A stretch of 64,000 bases of DNA from Streptomyces sp. NBC_01306. GTDB lineage: Bacteria > Actinomycetota > Actinomycetes > Streptomycetales > Streptomycetaceae. This document shows, piece after piece, positions 26,045 through 33,115 of the stretch. Location: contig NZ_JAPEPC010000002.1 in assembly GCF_026340465.1 (NCBI RefSeq), positions 372,001-436,000 on the forward strand, in the 5' to 3' direction. Position numbers and translations under genes: made by a program. Every line of letters starts with the position of its first letter. Position 1 is the first letter of the stretch. The notes below the pieces were generated by a model. The model made no database searches, was not told the origin of the DNA, and saw only the letters and a list, made by a program, of their open reading frames with translations.

Positions 26045-26080
26045 GGATACTGAAACGATTCATCGCTTGTTTCAGTATCC
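26045..26080. repeat. Perfect inverted repeat with 12-bp arms
   Basis: The arms are GGATACTGAAAC (26045-26056) and GTTTCAGTATCC (26069-26080), separated by 12 bp. The arms contain the half-sites TGAAAC/GTTTCA seen in the neighbouring LacI-like operator. There is no T-run, so a terminator is unlikely. It could be a second operator or a hairpin at the head of a transcript. Confidence 0.7.
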
Positions 26081-26228
26081 TGACCCAGCCTCCCGTTTCA
26101 CCGGACCGGTTCACCGGATGGTTCACCGGATGTGGCCCCGCCCGGTGGCCATCACGCGCCCAGGGGCGCCCGTTCTCCGCAGGTGCCGCTGGTGAGCGCG
26201 GTGCGGCCCCGGCGGTTAGCGTTGATCC

Positions 26229-27386
26229 ATGATCGAGTTCGAGCAGGTCGGCAAGGTCTACCCGGACGGCACGGCGGCTGTGGACGATCTGTCGTTCGAG
26301 GTCGCGGAGGGCGAACTGGTGACCCTCGTCGGCCCGTCGGGCTGCGGCAAGACGACCACGATGATGATGGTGAACCGGCTCATCGAACCGACCTCCGGCC
26401 GGATCCTGGTGGACGGCAAGGACATCTCCGGCATCGACCCGGTCCGGCTGCGGCGCGGAATCGGCTACGTCATCCAACAGGTGGGCCTCTTCCCGCACCG
26501 CACGGTCCTCGACAACACGGCCACCGTGCCGGCCCTGGTCGGCTGGAAGAAGGCCAGGGCCAGGGAGCGCGCCGCCGAACTCCTCGATCTGGTCGGACTC
26601 GACCCCGGTACCTACGGGTCGCGGTACCCGTCGCAGCTGTCCGGGGGCCAGCGGCAGCGGGTCGGGGTTGCCAGGGCGCTCGCCGCCGATCCGCCCGTCC
26701 TGCTGATGGACGAACCGTTCGGCGCGGTCGACCCCGTGGTGCGCGAGCGGCTGCAGAACGAGTTCCTCAAGCTCCAGGCGACGGTGCACAAGACGGTGCT
26801 GATGGTGACCCATGACATCGAGGAAGCCGTGCGGATGGGTGACCGGATCGCGGTGTACGGGGAGGGGCGCATCGAGCAGTTCGACACCCCGGGAGCAGTG
26901 CTCGGTACGCCGGCGACTCCCTACGTGGCCGAGTTCGTGGGCGCCGACCGCGGGCTGAAACGGCTCTCCGTCACCCGGATCGAGACGGACGACCTGGAAC
27001 AGCCGCCCGTGGCCCGTCTCGACGAGACGGCCGGGACGGTTGCCGGACGCCTGCGCGCCGATGGGGCGCGGTGGGCCGTGGTCCTGAGGCAGGACGGCGG
27101 GCTGCACGGCTGGGTGGCCACCGACTCGCTCCTGGGGGCGAGCGGCGCGGTGGGACCGCTGGCCCGCCGGATGGAGGCCTGGGTTCCGGTGGGGGCGCCG
27201 CTGAAGCAGGCGTTCAGCGAGATGCTGCAGCACGACGCCGGGTGGGTGGCGGTGCTGGACGGGGACCGGTTCCTCGGTGTGCTGACTCCGGCCAAACTGC
27301 ACGAGGCGCTGCGGCGCTCGGTGGACGCGGACGCGCACGGGCTCACGCGGGACGAGGTGGAATTCACCTCCATCGCGGACGTGTGA
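26229..27386 (+). CDS. Osmoprotectant (glycine betaine/choline) ABC transporter ATP-binding protein
   Basis: The protein has 385 residues. It shows Walker A GPSGCGKTT at 35-43, the signature LSGGQRQRVGVARAL, Walker B VLLMDEPFGAVDP and VTHDIEEAVRMGDRIAVY. A C-terminal extension of about 130 residues (from about 255) looks like the CBS pair of OpuCA/ProV-type ATPases, which sense ionic strength. It powers uptake of a quaternary amine. The permease and binding-protein genes are on the opposite strand, ending 95 bp downstream. Confidence 0.85.
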   Translation: MIEFEQVGKVYPDGTAAVDDLSFEVAEGELVTLVGPSGCGKTTTMMMVNRLIEPTSGRILVDGKDISGIDPVRLRRGIGYVIQQVGLFPHRTVLDNTATVPALVGWKKARARERAAELLDLVGLDPGTYGSRYPSQLSGGQRQRVGVARALAADPPVLLMDEPFGAVDPVVRERLQNEFLKLQATVHKTVLMVTHDIEEAVRMGDRIAVYGEGRIEQFDTPGAVLGTPATPYVAEFVGADRGLKRLSVTRIETDDLEQPPVARLDETAGTVAGRLRADGARWAVVLRQDGGLHGWVATDSLLGASGAVGPLARRMEAWVPVGAPLKQAFSEMLQHDAGWVAVLDGDRFLGVLTPAKLHEALRRSVDADAHGLTRDEVEFTSIADV

Positions 27387-27440
27387 GCGCGCTGACGGTT
27401 ACGCGGCTGTGAGGCGGTGCGGCTGACTGTGCGGCTAACC

Positions 27441-27472
27441 GTGCGGCGGTGCGGCGGTGCGGCGGTGCGGCG
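27441..27472. repeat. Four tandem copies of GTGCGGCG
   Basis: The 8-bp unit is repeated four times in the short gap between the convergent ATPase and binding-protein genes, with partial copies (GTGCGGCT) before it. Tandem octamers of this kind are prone to copy-number change. No hairpin terminator could be recognised here. Confidence 0.85.
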
Positions 27473-27481
27473 GCGGGCCGT

Positions 27482-28432
27482 TCAGAGCAGGTGCTTCGAG
27501 CGCAGGTAGTTCCTGGCGACGTCCTCGGGCAGCCGCCGCCAGCTGTCCACCTGCTCATTGAGCGACGCCAGGTCCTTGGTGGTCAGTACGGCGTTGAGCC
27601 GGTCGAGCGCGCCGGTGACACCGCGGCTCCCTGCGCGGGACCGGTTGACGACGGGCACGATGCAGTCGGCGTTCTGCAGGTGCTTGTCGTCCCGGAGGAT
27701 GACGAGGCCGAAGGCGCCGAGGGTGGCGTCCGTGGTCGTCGTCAGCACCATCTGGTCCTGCCCGTTCTGCACCGCCTGTTTGGCCGGGGTGGTGCCGACG
27801 CCCTTGGGGTCGATCCCGGTGATGCGGATGCCGTACGTCTTCTTCAGCCCGGGCTCGCAGTAGGGACGCTGGACGCATTCGTCACCGGCGGCGAGCCTCA
27901 CCGGGAGTCCGGACTTCCCCAGATCGCTGAGGGTCTTCAGATGGTGCCGTGCGGCATAGGCCGCGGTGACCGCGTAGGCGTTCTGGTCGACGGCCCGTCC
28001 CGGATTCAGGACCGTGAGACCGCGCGGTGTCGCCAGGCCGCGCAGAGCCTTCATGGTGGCCTTGCGGTCGGGCGATCCGGCGGGCGGCGCCCCTGAGCCC
28101 TTCACCTTGGTGTTCAGCCAGTCGGCGAAGGTGGCGGCGTACTCCGGCACGACGTCGATCTGTCCGCTCTCCAGGGCCGGTTCGTAGAGTTCCCTGTTGG
28201 TCACGGACAGGATGCCGGTGCGGTATCCGGCCCGGTGCAGCAGCAGCGCGTACATCTGGGCGAGCAGATCGCTCTCGGTGAAGCCCGCGGTGCCGATGGT
28301 CAGCTGCTTGCTGTCGCCGGGCGGCGCCGTGACCGTTCCGCGGTTCTCCAGTGCGGGGCCGGTGGTGCAGGCCGTGACTGTGAACAGGAGCGATCCCAGC
28401 AGCAGCCGGGTTCCGGCCCGGCGCGCCCTCAC
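27482..28432 (-). CDS. Osmoprotectant ABC transporter substrate-binding lipoprotein
   Basis: The protein has 316 residues from GTG at 28432, which overlaps the stop of the permease (GTGA). The lipobox is around TVTAC at Cys22. The mature start QLTIGTAGFTESDLLAQMYALLL and GQIDVVPEYAATFADWLN belong to the QAT (OpuAC/OsmX-like) binding-protein family for betaine, choline or carnitine. It is last in the unit permease-permease-binding protein. Confidence 0.85.
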   Translation of the reverse strand: MRARRAGTRLLLGSLLFTVTACTTGPALENRGTVTAPPGDSKQLTIGTAGFTESDLLAQMYALLLHRAGYRTGILSVTNRELYEPALESGQIDVVPEYAATFADWLNTKVKGSGAPPAGSPDRKATMKALRGLATPRGLTVLNPGRAVDQNAYAVTAAYAARHHLKTLSDLGKSGLPVRLAAGDECVQRPYCEPGLKKTYGIRITGIDPKGVGTTPAKQAVQNGQDQMVLTTTTDATLGAFGLVILRDDKHLQNADCIVPVVNRSRAGSRGVTGALDRLNAVLTTKDLASLNEQVDSWRRLPEDVARNYLRSKHLL

Positions 28433-29103
28433 TCCGTACTGCCTCTCGCCCACGCGGGCGCCAGCCGCTGGCCGACCACGAACACCGCCTCCACCAGCAA
28501 CGCGAAAACGGCTACCAGCAGCGCGCCCGCCACCACCTGCGGCGTGGAGGCGAGATTGAAACCGGCGGTGATGATGCGTCCGAGACCGCCACCGCCGGCG
28601 AGCGCCGCGAGGGTGGCCGTGGCGACCAGCTGTACGGCGGCGATCCGCATCCCGGTGAGGATCAAAGGCGACGCAAGCGGCAGTTCCACGTGAAACAGCA
28701 ATTGTCGCCCTGTCATGCCCATCCCCCGGGCCGCACTGACCACGTCCTGGTCGACCTCGCGCATCCCGACATAGGCGTTGGTGAGCAGCGGCGGTACGGC
28801 GAAGAGCACCAGCGCGATGATGGTCGGCCATTCACCGTGCTTACCGAGCGGCGTGAGCAGCAGCAGGACGAGCACGGCGAAGGTGGGGACGGCACGTCCG
28901 ACGTTGGAGATGTTGACGGCGAGCGCACCTCCTTTGCCGATGTGACCGAGCACCACGGCGACCGGCAGCGCGATCAGGCAGCTCAGCGCGAGGCAGACGA
29001 CGGTGAGGTAGATGTGCTGGGTGATCCGGTGGGTGATTCCGTCGCTGCCGGACCAGTTGGCCGGGCTGGTGAGCCAGGACCAGGCGGAGGAGAGCGTGCT
29101 CAT
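28429..29103 (-). CDS. Osmoprotectant ABC transporter permease (second)
   Basis: The protein has 224 residues and about 5-6 membrane segments of the BPD_transp_1 fold. The EAA-type loop is AARGMGMTGRQLLFHVELPLASPLILTG-like (about residues 120-148). GRAVPTFAVLVLLL is conserved in OpuBB/OpuBD-like permeases. It overlaps the upstream permease and downstream binding-protein genes by 4 bp. Confidence 0.85.
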   Translation of the reverse strand: MSTLSSAWSWLTSPANWSGSDGITHRITQHIYLTVVCLALSCLIALPVAVVLGHIGKGGALAVNISNVGRAVPTFAVLVLLLLTPLGKHGEWPTIIALVLFAVPPLLTNAYVGMREVDQDVVSAARGMGMTGRQLLFHVELPLASPLILTGMRIAAVQLVATATLAALAGGGGLGRIITAGFNLASTPQVVAGALLVAVFALLVEAVFVVGQRLAPAWARGSTE

Positions 29104-29771
29104 ACGCGGGTCCATGGTGTGAGCAGCCGTTGCACACCGAGGAGTACGAGGTCGGCGGCGACGGCGATGAGCACGCAGAGCACGGAGGCTGTCAGCACCT
29201 GGGCCCTGAAGTAGCTGTTCATCCCGCTGTAGATGAGGTTGCCGAGACCGCCGTATCCGACGATGGCGCCCACGGTGACGAGTGAGACGGCCGAGACGGT
29301 CGCGATACGCAGTCCCGCCATCGCGGCGGGGAGCGACAGCGGCAGCTCGACGGCGAGCAGCAGCCGGATCGGCCCGTATCCCATGCCCCGGGCGGCCTGC
29401 CGGGTCTCCTCTGGCACGGCGCGCAGCCCGGCGAGGATGTTCCGCACCAGCAGAGTGAGCGAGTAGAGGACGAGCCCGGCGATCACCAGCGAGGCGGAGA
29501 GCCCGTACACCGGGAGGAGCAGCGAGAACATCGCAAGGGACGGGATCGTGTAGAGCACGGTGGTGATCCCGAGCGCCGGACCTGCGGCCCACCGCCAGCG
29601 ACGCGCCGCTACGGCGAGGGGGACGGCGAGCAGCAGCCCGACCAGCACGGAGACGGCCGTCAGCTGGACGTGCTGGAGGGCTGCGTCCCAGAGGATGGAC
29701 TTGCGGGTCGACAGATACGCACCACAGATCCACTCATTGCGCGCGAGGCAGTCGTGCGGAGGCGCGGTCAT
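29100..29771 (-). CDS. Osmoprotectant ABC transporter permease (first)
   Basis: The protein has 223 residues, with the EAA loop around QAARGMGYGPIRLLLAVELP, TVLYTIPSLAMFSLLLP and GAIVGYGGLGNLIYSGMN. It is a paralogue of the second permease, and together they form the channel. It is the first gene of the minus-strand unit; the ATPase is encoded in a separate convergent gene. Confidence 0.85.
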   Translation of the reverse strand: MTAPPHDCLARNEWICGAYLSTRKSILWDAALQHVQLTAVSVLVGLLLAVPLAVAARRWRWAAGPALGITTVLYTIPSLAMFSLLLPVYGLSASLVIAGLVLYSLTLLVRNILAGLRAVPEETRQAARGMGYGPIRLLLAVELPLSLPAAMAGLRIATVSAVSLVTVGAIVGYGGLGNLIYSGMNSYFRAQVLTASVLCVLIAVAADLVLLGVQRLLTPWTRV

Positions 29772-29921
29772 CCGTCCATTGGAGTCCGACGCCGGGGGCG
29801 GTGCCCGCCCTGATGGCCCGTTCGGGTGTGCGGAGCGGGACGGTCAGGAGCCCGGGACACCCGGGGCCGTAATCCGTCCGGGGCGTCCGGGGCCAGGATG
29901 AACGCGGTTCTCAGCGACCTG

Positions 29922-30647
29922 TCAGGGCCACAGCAGGCACTTGTCCCATCCCTCCCCGTTCCGGTGGTAGTTGAGCCGGGTGTGCCGGCGGTCGCCGTCC
30001 CCCTGCCAGAACTCGACGCTCTCGGGGCGCAGTGCGCAAAGCGTCCACTCCGGCGGGACGAGCCCCGGTTCGCGGCCGACCCGTTCCAGCGACTTACGGG
30101 TCGCCTCGTCCCGCTCCACCAGGTCCTGGAGCGGCCTGCTCTGGAGACCGAGCAGCGCCCCGGCACGGGCCGCCGGGGAGCGCGCGAGGAAGTCCGCCGC
30201 GCTCCGCTCGGCGGACTCGCCGGCCACCGGGCCCCGTACCCGTACCTGTCGCGCCTGGAGGGGCCAGTAGAAGGTGAGCGCGGCGCGCCCGCGTCCGGCC
30301 AGCTCCCGGCCCTTCGGACTCTCGCCGTGCACGGCGAACTTCCAGCCGTTCGCGTCCAGGCCCTTGAGGATCAGCACACGCGCGGCGGGATCCCCCTGGG
30401 CGTCCACGGTGGAGAGGGTCATCGCGTGCGGTTCGGGAACGCCTGCTGCCACTGCCCCCAGAAGCCATTCGGTGAAGAGCGCAGTGGGATCCGCCGGGGC
30501 GGCGCCCGGGTCGAACTCGGGCAGTTCCCCCGACAGGACGTCCAGGCCCCGGAGCAGCTCACGCAGCCCGTTCGCAGGCAGACTGCCCGCTCCCGATACG
30601 TCCGTGCCGCCGGCCTCCGCCGCTGTATCCGCGAGGTGCTGACCCAC
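29922..30647 (-). CDS. pdxH: Pyridoxamine 5'-phosphate oxidase-like protein (PdxH)
   Basis: The protein has about 241 residues from GTG at 30647 (VGQHLADTAAEAGG). It shows the PNPOx features AMTLSTVDAQGDPAARVLILKGLDANGWKF-type FMN binding (residues about 75-105), FYWPLQARQVRVRGPV and a C-terminal dimerisation region ending RLNYHRNGEGWDKCLLWP. PdxH makes pyridoxal 5'-phosphate. The start is uncertain: an ATG at 30698 or 30743 is also in frame, and GGAGAG lies very close to the GTG. An inverted repeat lies about 35 bp upstream of the GTG. Confidence 0.75.
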   Translation of the reverse strand: MGQHLADTAAEAGGTDVSGAGSLPANGLRELLRGLDVLSGELPEFDPGAAPADPTALFTEWLLGAVAAGVPEPHAMTLSTVDAQGDPAARVLILKGLDANGWKFAVHGESPKGRELAGRGRAALTFYWPLQARQVRVRGPVAGESAERSAADFLARSPAARAGALLGLQSRPLQDLVERDEATRKSLERVGREPGLVPPEWTLCALRPESVEFWQGDGDRRHTRLNYHRNGEGWDKCLLWP

Positions 30648-30681
30648 TGTCTCTCCATCCGTCCGCGTAGCCGTGCATTTA

Positions 30682-30696
30682 GTTCCGTAATGGAAC
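30682..30696. promoter_or_regulatory. Inverted repeat GTTCC-GTAAT-GGAAC
   Basis: A perfect 5-5-5 inverted repeat lies in an AT-richer patch upstream of the pdxH-like gene and about 160 bp before the pirin gene. It may be an operator for either gene. It overlaps the codons that would be used if pdxH started at 30698, which argues for the later GTG start. Confidence 0.4.
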
Positions 30697-30859
30697 ATAA
30701 CGCTGCCGGCGGTGGTTTCGCACGCCCTTGGCCACGAAGCCACAACTCTCGTGCCGAGCAGATCACTTGCGGTCGCGCCGGAGCGTACTTGCGGCCGCCT
30801 TCGCGTCCAGAGGTGTCATCGGATGTGCGGCGCCCCACCCCGGGTCTAGGTTGGGCAGC

Positions 30860-31825
30860 ATGAGCAATCTCGATCGCCAGGCGACCCTCTCCGTCTGCGG
30901 CGGCCGCGGCTTCGTCCCGGGCGAGCCGGTCCGCGAACTTCTCAGCCCACGCAAGGTGAAACTCGGCGAATCGACCGAGGTACGCCGACTGCTGCCCAAT
31001 CTCGGCCGCCGCATGATCGGCGCCTGGGCCTTCGTGGACCACTACGGACCCGACGACATCGCCGGCGAACCCGGAATGCAGATCCCGCCGCACCCCCACA
31101 TGGGCCTCCAGACGGTGAGCTGGCTGCACGAGGGGGAAGTGCTGCACCGGGACAGCACGGGCAGCCTGCAGACCGTGCGCCCGGGCGAGCTGGGACTCAT
31201 GACGTCGGGCCGGGCGATCAGCCACTCGGAGGAGAGCCCCGCCAAGCACGCCCGCTATCTGCACGGCGCGCAGCTCTGGGTCGCACTGCCCGGAGCCCAC
31301 CGCACGGTCGAGCCGCACTTCCAGCACCACGCGAACCTGCCGACCGTGCAGGCCCCGGGTCTCACGGCAACGGTCATTCTGGGCGAACTCGACGGCACCC
31401 TCTCCCCCGGCACGACGTACAGCCCGCTGGTCGGCGCCGACCTGGCCCTCGCCGCGGGAACGGAGGCGGCCCTGCCACTGGATCCGGACTTCGAGTACGC
31501 GGTCCTGGCGATGTCGGGCGAGGCCTCCGTGGACGGCGTACCGGTCCAGCCCGGCTCGATGCTCTACCTCGGCTGCGGACGCACGGAACTGCCGCTGCGC
31601 GCGGTCTCCGACGCGGGCCTGATGCTGCTGGGCGGCGAGCCGTTCGCGGAGGAGATCGTCATGTGGTGGAACTTCATCGGCCGCTCCAACGACGAGATCA
31701 CGCAGGCCCGTTCGGACTGGGAGGAGGGCACCCGCTTCGGTGAGGTCAAGGGCTACGACGGCGATCGGCTCACCGCCCCCGAACTGCCCCCCGTGGCCCT
31801 GAAGCCGCGAGGTCGGGTGCGTTGA
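30860..31825 (+). CDS. Pirin family protein
   Basis: The protein has 321 residues of bicupin form. Metal ligands typical of pirins are His78 and His80 (PPHPHMGL), His122 and Glu124 (AISHSEES). Pirins bind iron; some are quercetinases and others act as redox-responsive co-regulators. The ATG at 30860 gives the usual MSNLDRQATLSVCGGRGF start. It stands alone, divergent from pdxH. Confidence 0.85.
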   Translation: MSNLDRQATLSVCGGRGFVPGEPVRELLSPRKVKLGESTEVRRLLPNLGRRMIGAWAFVDHYGPDDIAGEPGMQIPPHPHMGLQTVSWLHEGEVLHRDSTGSLQTVRPGELGLMTSGRAISHSEESPAKHARYLHGAQLWVALPGAHRTVEPHFQHHANLPTVQAPGLTATVILGELDGTLSPGTTYSPLVGADLALAAGTEAALPLDPDFEYAVLAMSGEASVDGVPVQPGSMLYLGCGRTELPLRAVSDAGLMLLGGEPFAEEIVMWWNFIGRSNDEITQARSDWEEGTRFGEVKGYDGDRLTAPELPPVALKPRGRVR

Positions 31826-32002
31826 CCTGCACACATTCCGAACCTCGGACCGAAAAAGAGCGCCGAACACCGACTCCGGCGACAGACGCCCACGTGAAGT
31901 CCGGGCACGTCGCGGGGCGCACACGTCGTCGAGCGGAGTGAATCCCGCGCGATCGGCCTCCGTGCTCCAGGCTGTCACTTCGAGACGCTGCCCAACGAGC
32001 GG

Positions 32003-33115
32003 TCAGATGCGGCCGACCGGGACGTGGGGCCGCTGGATGTCCTCCGGACAGGCCGTGTACGACACGGCGTCCTCGTAGGCGATGGTGCCTGCCGCGACGA
32101 GGGCGTTGATGCTGGTCTCAAGAGTCTGCATGCCTTCACGGTGGCCGGTCGAGATCATGTTGCGGATCTGGCGAGTCTTGCCCTCGCGGATCAGGTTGCG
32201 GATCGCCGACGTGCCTACCAGCACCTCGAAGGCGGCCACCCGGCCCCCGCCGACCCGGGGGATGAGCGTCTGATTGAGGATGCCGACCAGGGTGTGCGCC
32301 AATTGCAGCCGGATCTGCGGCTGTTGCTCGGCCGGGAACACGTCGACGATGCGGTCCAGCGTCTGCGACGTGTCGTTGGTGTGCAGGGTGGCGAACACCA
32401 GGTGCCCGGTCTCGGCGATGGTCAGGGCCGCGGAGATGCTCTCCGGGTCGCGCATCTCGCCGAGGAGCAGGACGTCGGGATCCTCGCGCAGGGCCGAGCG
32501 CAGCGCGGCGGGGAACGAGTCGGTGTCGGTACCGACCTCACGCTGGTTGACCGCCGAGCGCTTGTGCCGGTGCAGGTACTCGATCGGGTCCTCAATGGTG
32601 AGGATGTGCACCGACCGGTGCGTGTTGACGTAGTCGAGGAGCGCCGCCAGGCTTGTCGACTTCCCAGAACCGGTCGGCCCGGTGACCAGCACGAACCCGC
32701 GCGGCATGCCCGCCCATCCGATGACGACCGGGGGGAGCCCGAGCTGCTCGGACGACGGCACGTCGAACGGGATGATCCGCAGCGCCAGCGCCGACGCGCC
32801 GCGCTGCACGAAAGCGTTCCCGCGCAGCCTGGCCTTCTCCCCCCAGCTGAACGCGAAATCGACCTGCTTCTCCTGGCGGAACCGTTCCGTGAGTTCCTCG
32901 CCCAGCACCCCGGTCACCAGGCGATCGACCTCCGGCTCGGTCAGCGCGGCCCCCTCGACCGGTCGCAGGGCGCCGTCGACGCGGAGGAACGGCGCCGATC
33001 CGGCGGTGAGCAGCAGGTCGCTGCCGCCCCGCTCCCACAGCTCACCGAGCAGGTGGTCAATGTTCGCGGAACTCGGCCCGGGCATGGTGGCCTCCAAGGT
33101 GGCGTGTTTGCTCAT
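32003..33115 (-). CDS. pilT: Type IV pilus retraction ATPase PilT
   Basis: The protein has 370 residues. It shows Walker A GPTGSGKST at 146-154, the Asp box ILTIEDPIEYLH, Walker B DVLLLGEMRD at 214-223, and a His box ATLHTND. The PilT hallmark AIRNLIREGK stands at 304-313, which separates it from PilB. It should power pilus disassembly at the inner face of the membrane. The ATG overlaps the stop of the giant minor pilin by 4 bp, making it the last gene of the pil unit. The presence of PilT argues for dynamic pili rather than a type II-like secretion system. Confidence 0.93.
   Translation of the reverse strand: MSKHATLEATMPGPSSANIDHLLGELWERGGSDLLLTAGSAPFLRVDGALRPVEGAALTEPEVDRLVTGVLGEELTERFRQEKQVDFAFSWGEKARLRGNAFVQRGASALALRIIPFDVPSSEQLGLPPVVIGWAGMPRGFVLVTGPTGSGKSTSLAALLDYVNTHRSVHILTIEDPIEYLHRHKRSAVNQREVGTDTDSFPAALRSALREDPDVLLLGEMRDPESISAALTIAETGHLVFATLHTNDTSQTLDRIVDVFPAEQQPQIRLQLAHTLVGILNQTLIPRVGGGRVAAFEVLVGTSAIRNLIREGKTRQIRNMISTGHREGMQTLETSINALVAAGTIAYEDAVSYTACPEDIQRPHVPVGRI

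Larger units (their letters stand above)
25866..26228. other. Divergent promoter region between two ABC transporter units
   Basis: This 363-bp gap holds no gene. It separates the minus-strand sugar operon from the plus-strand osmoprotectant ATPase. It contains a LacI-like operator (25906-25917), a long inverted repeat (26045-26080) and three copies of TTCACCGGA at 26097, 26110 and 26122. Confidence 0.7.
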
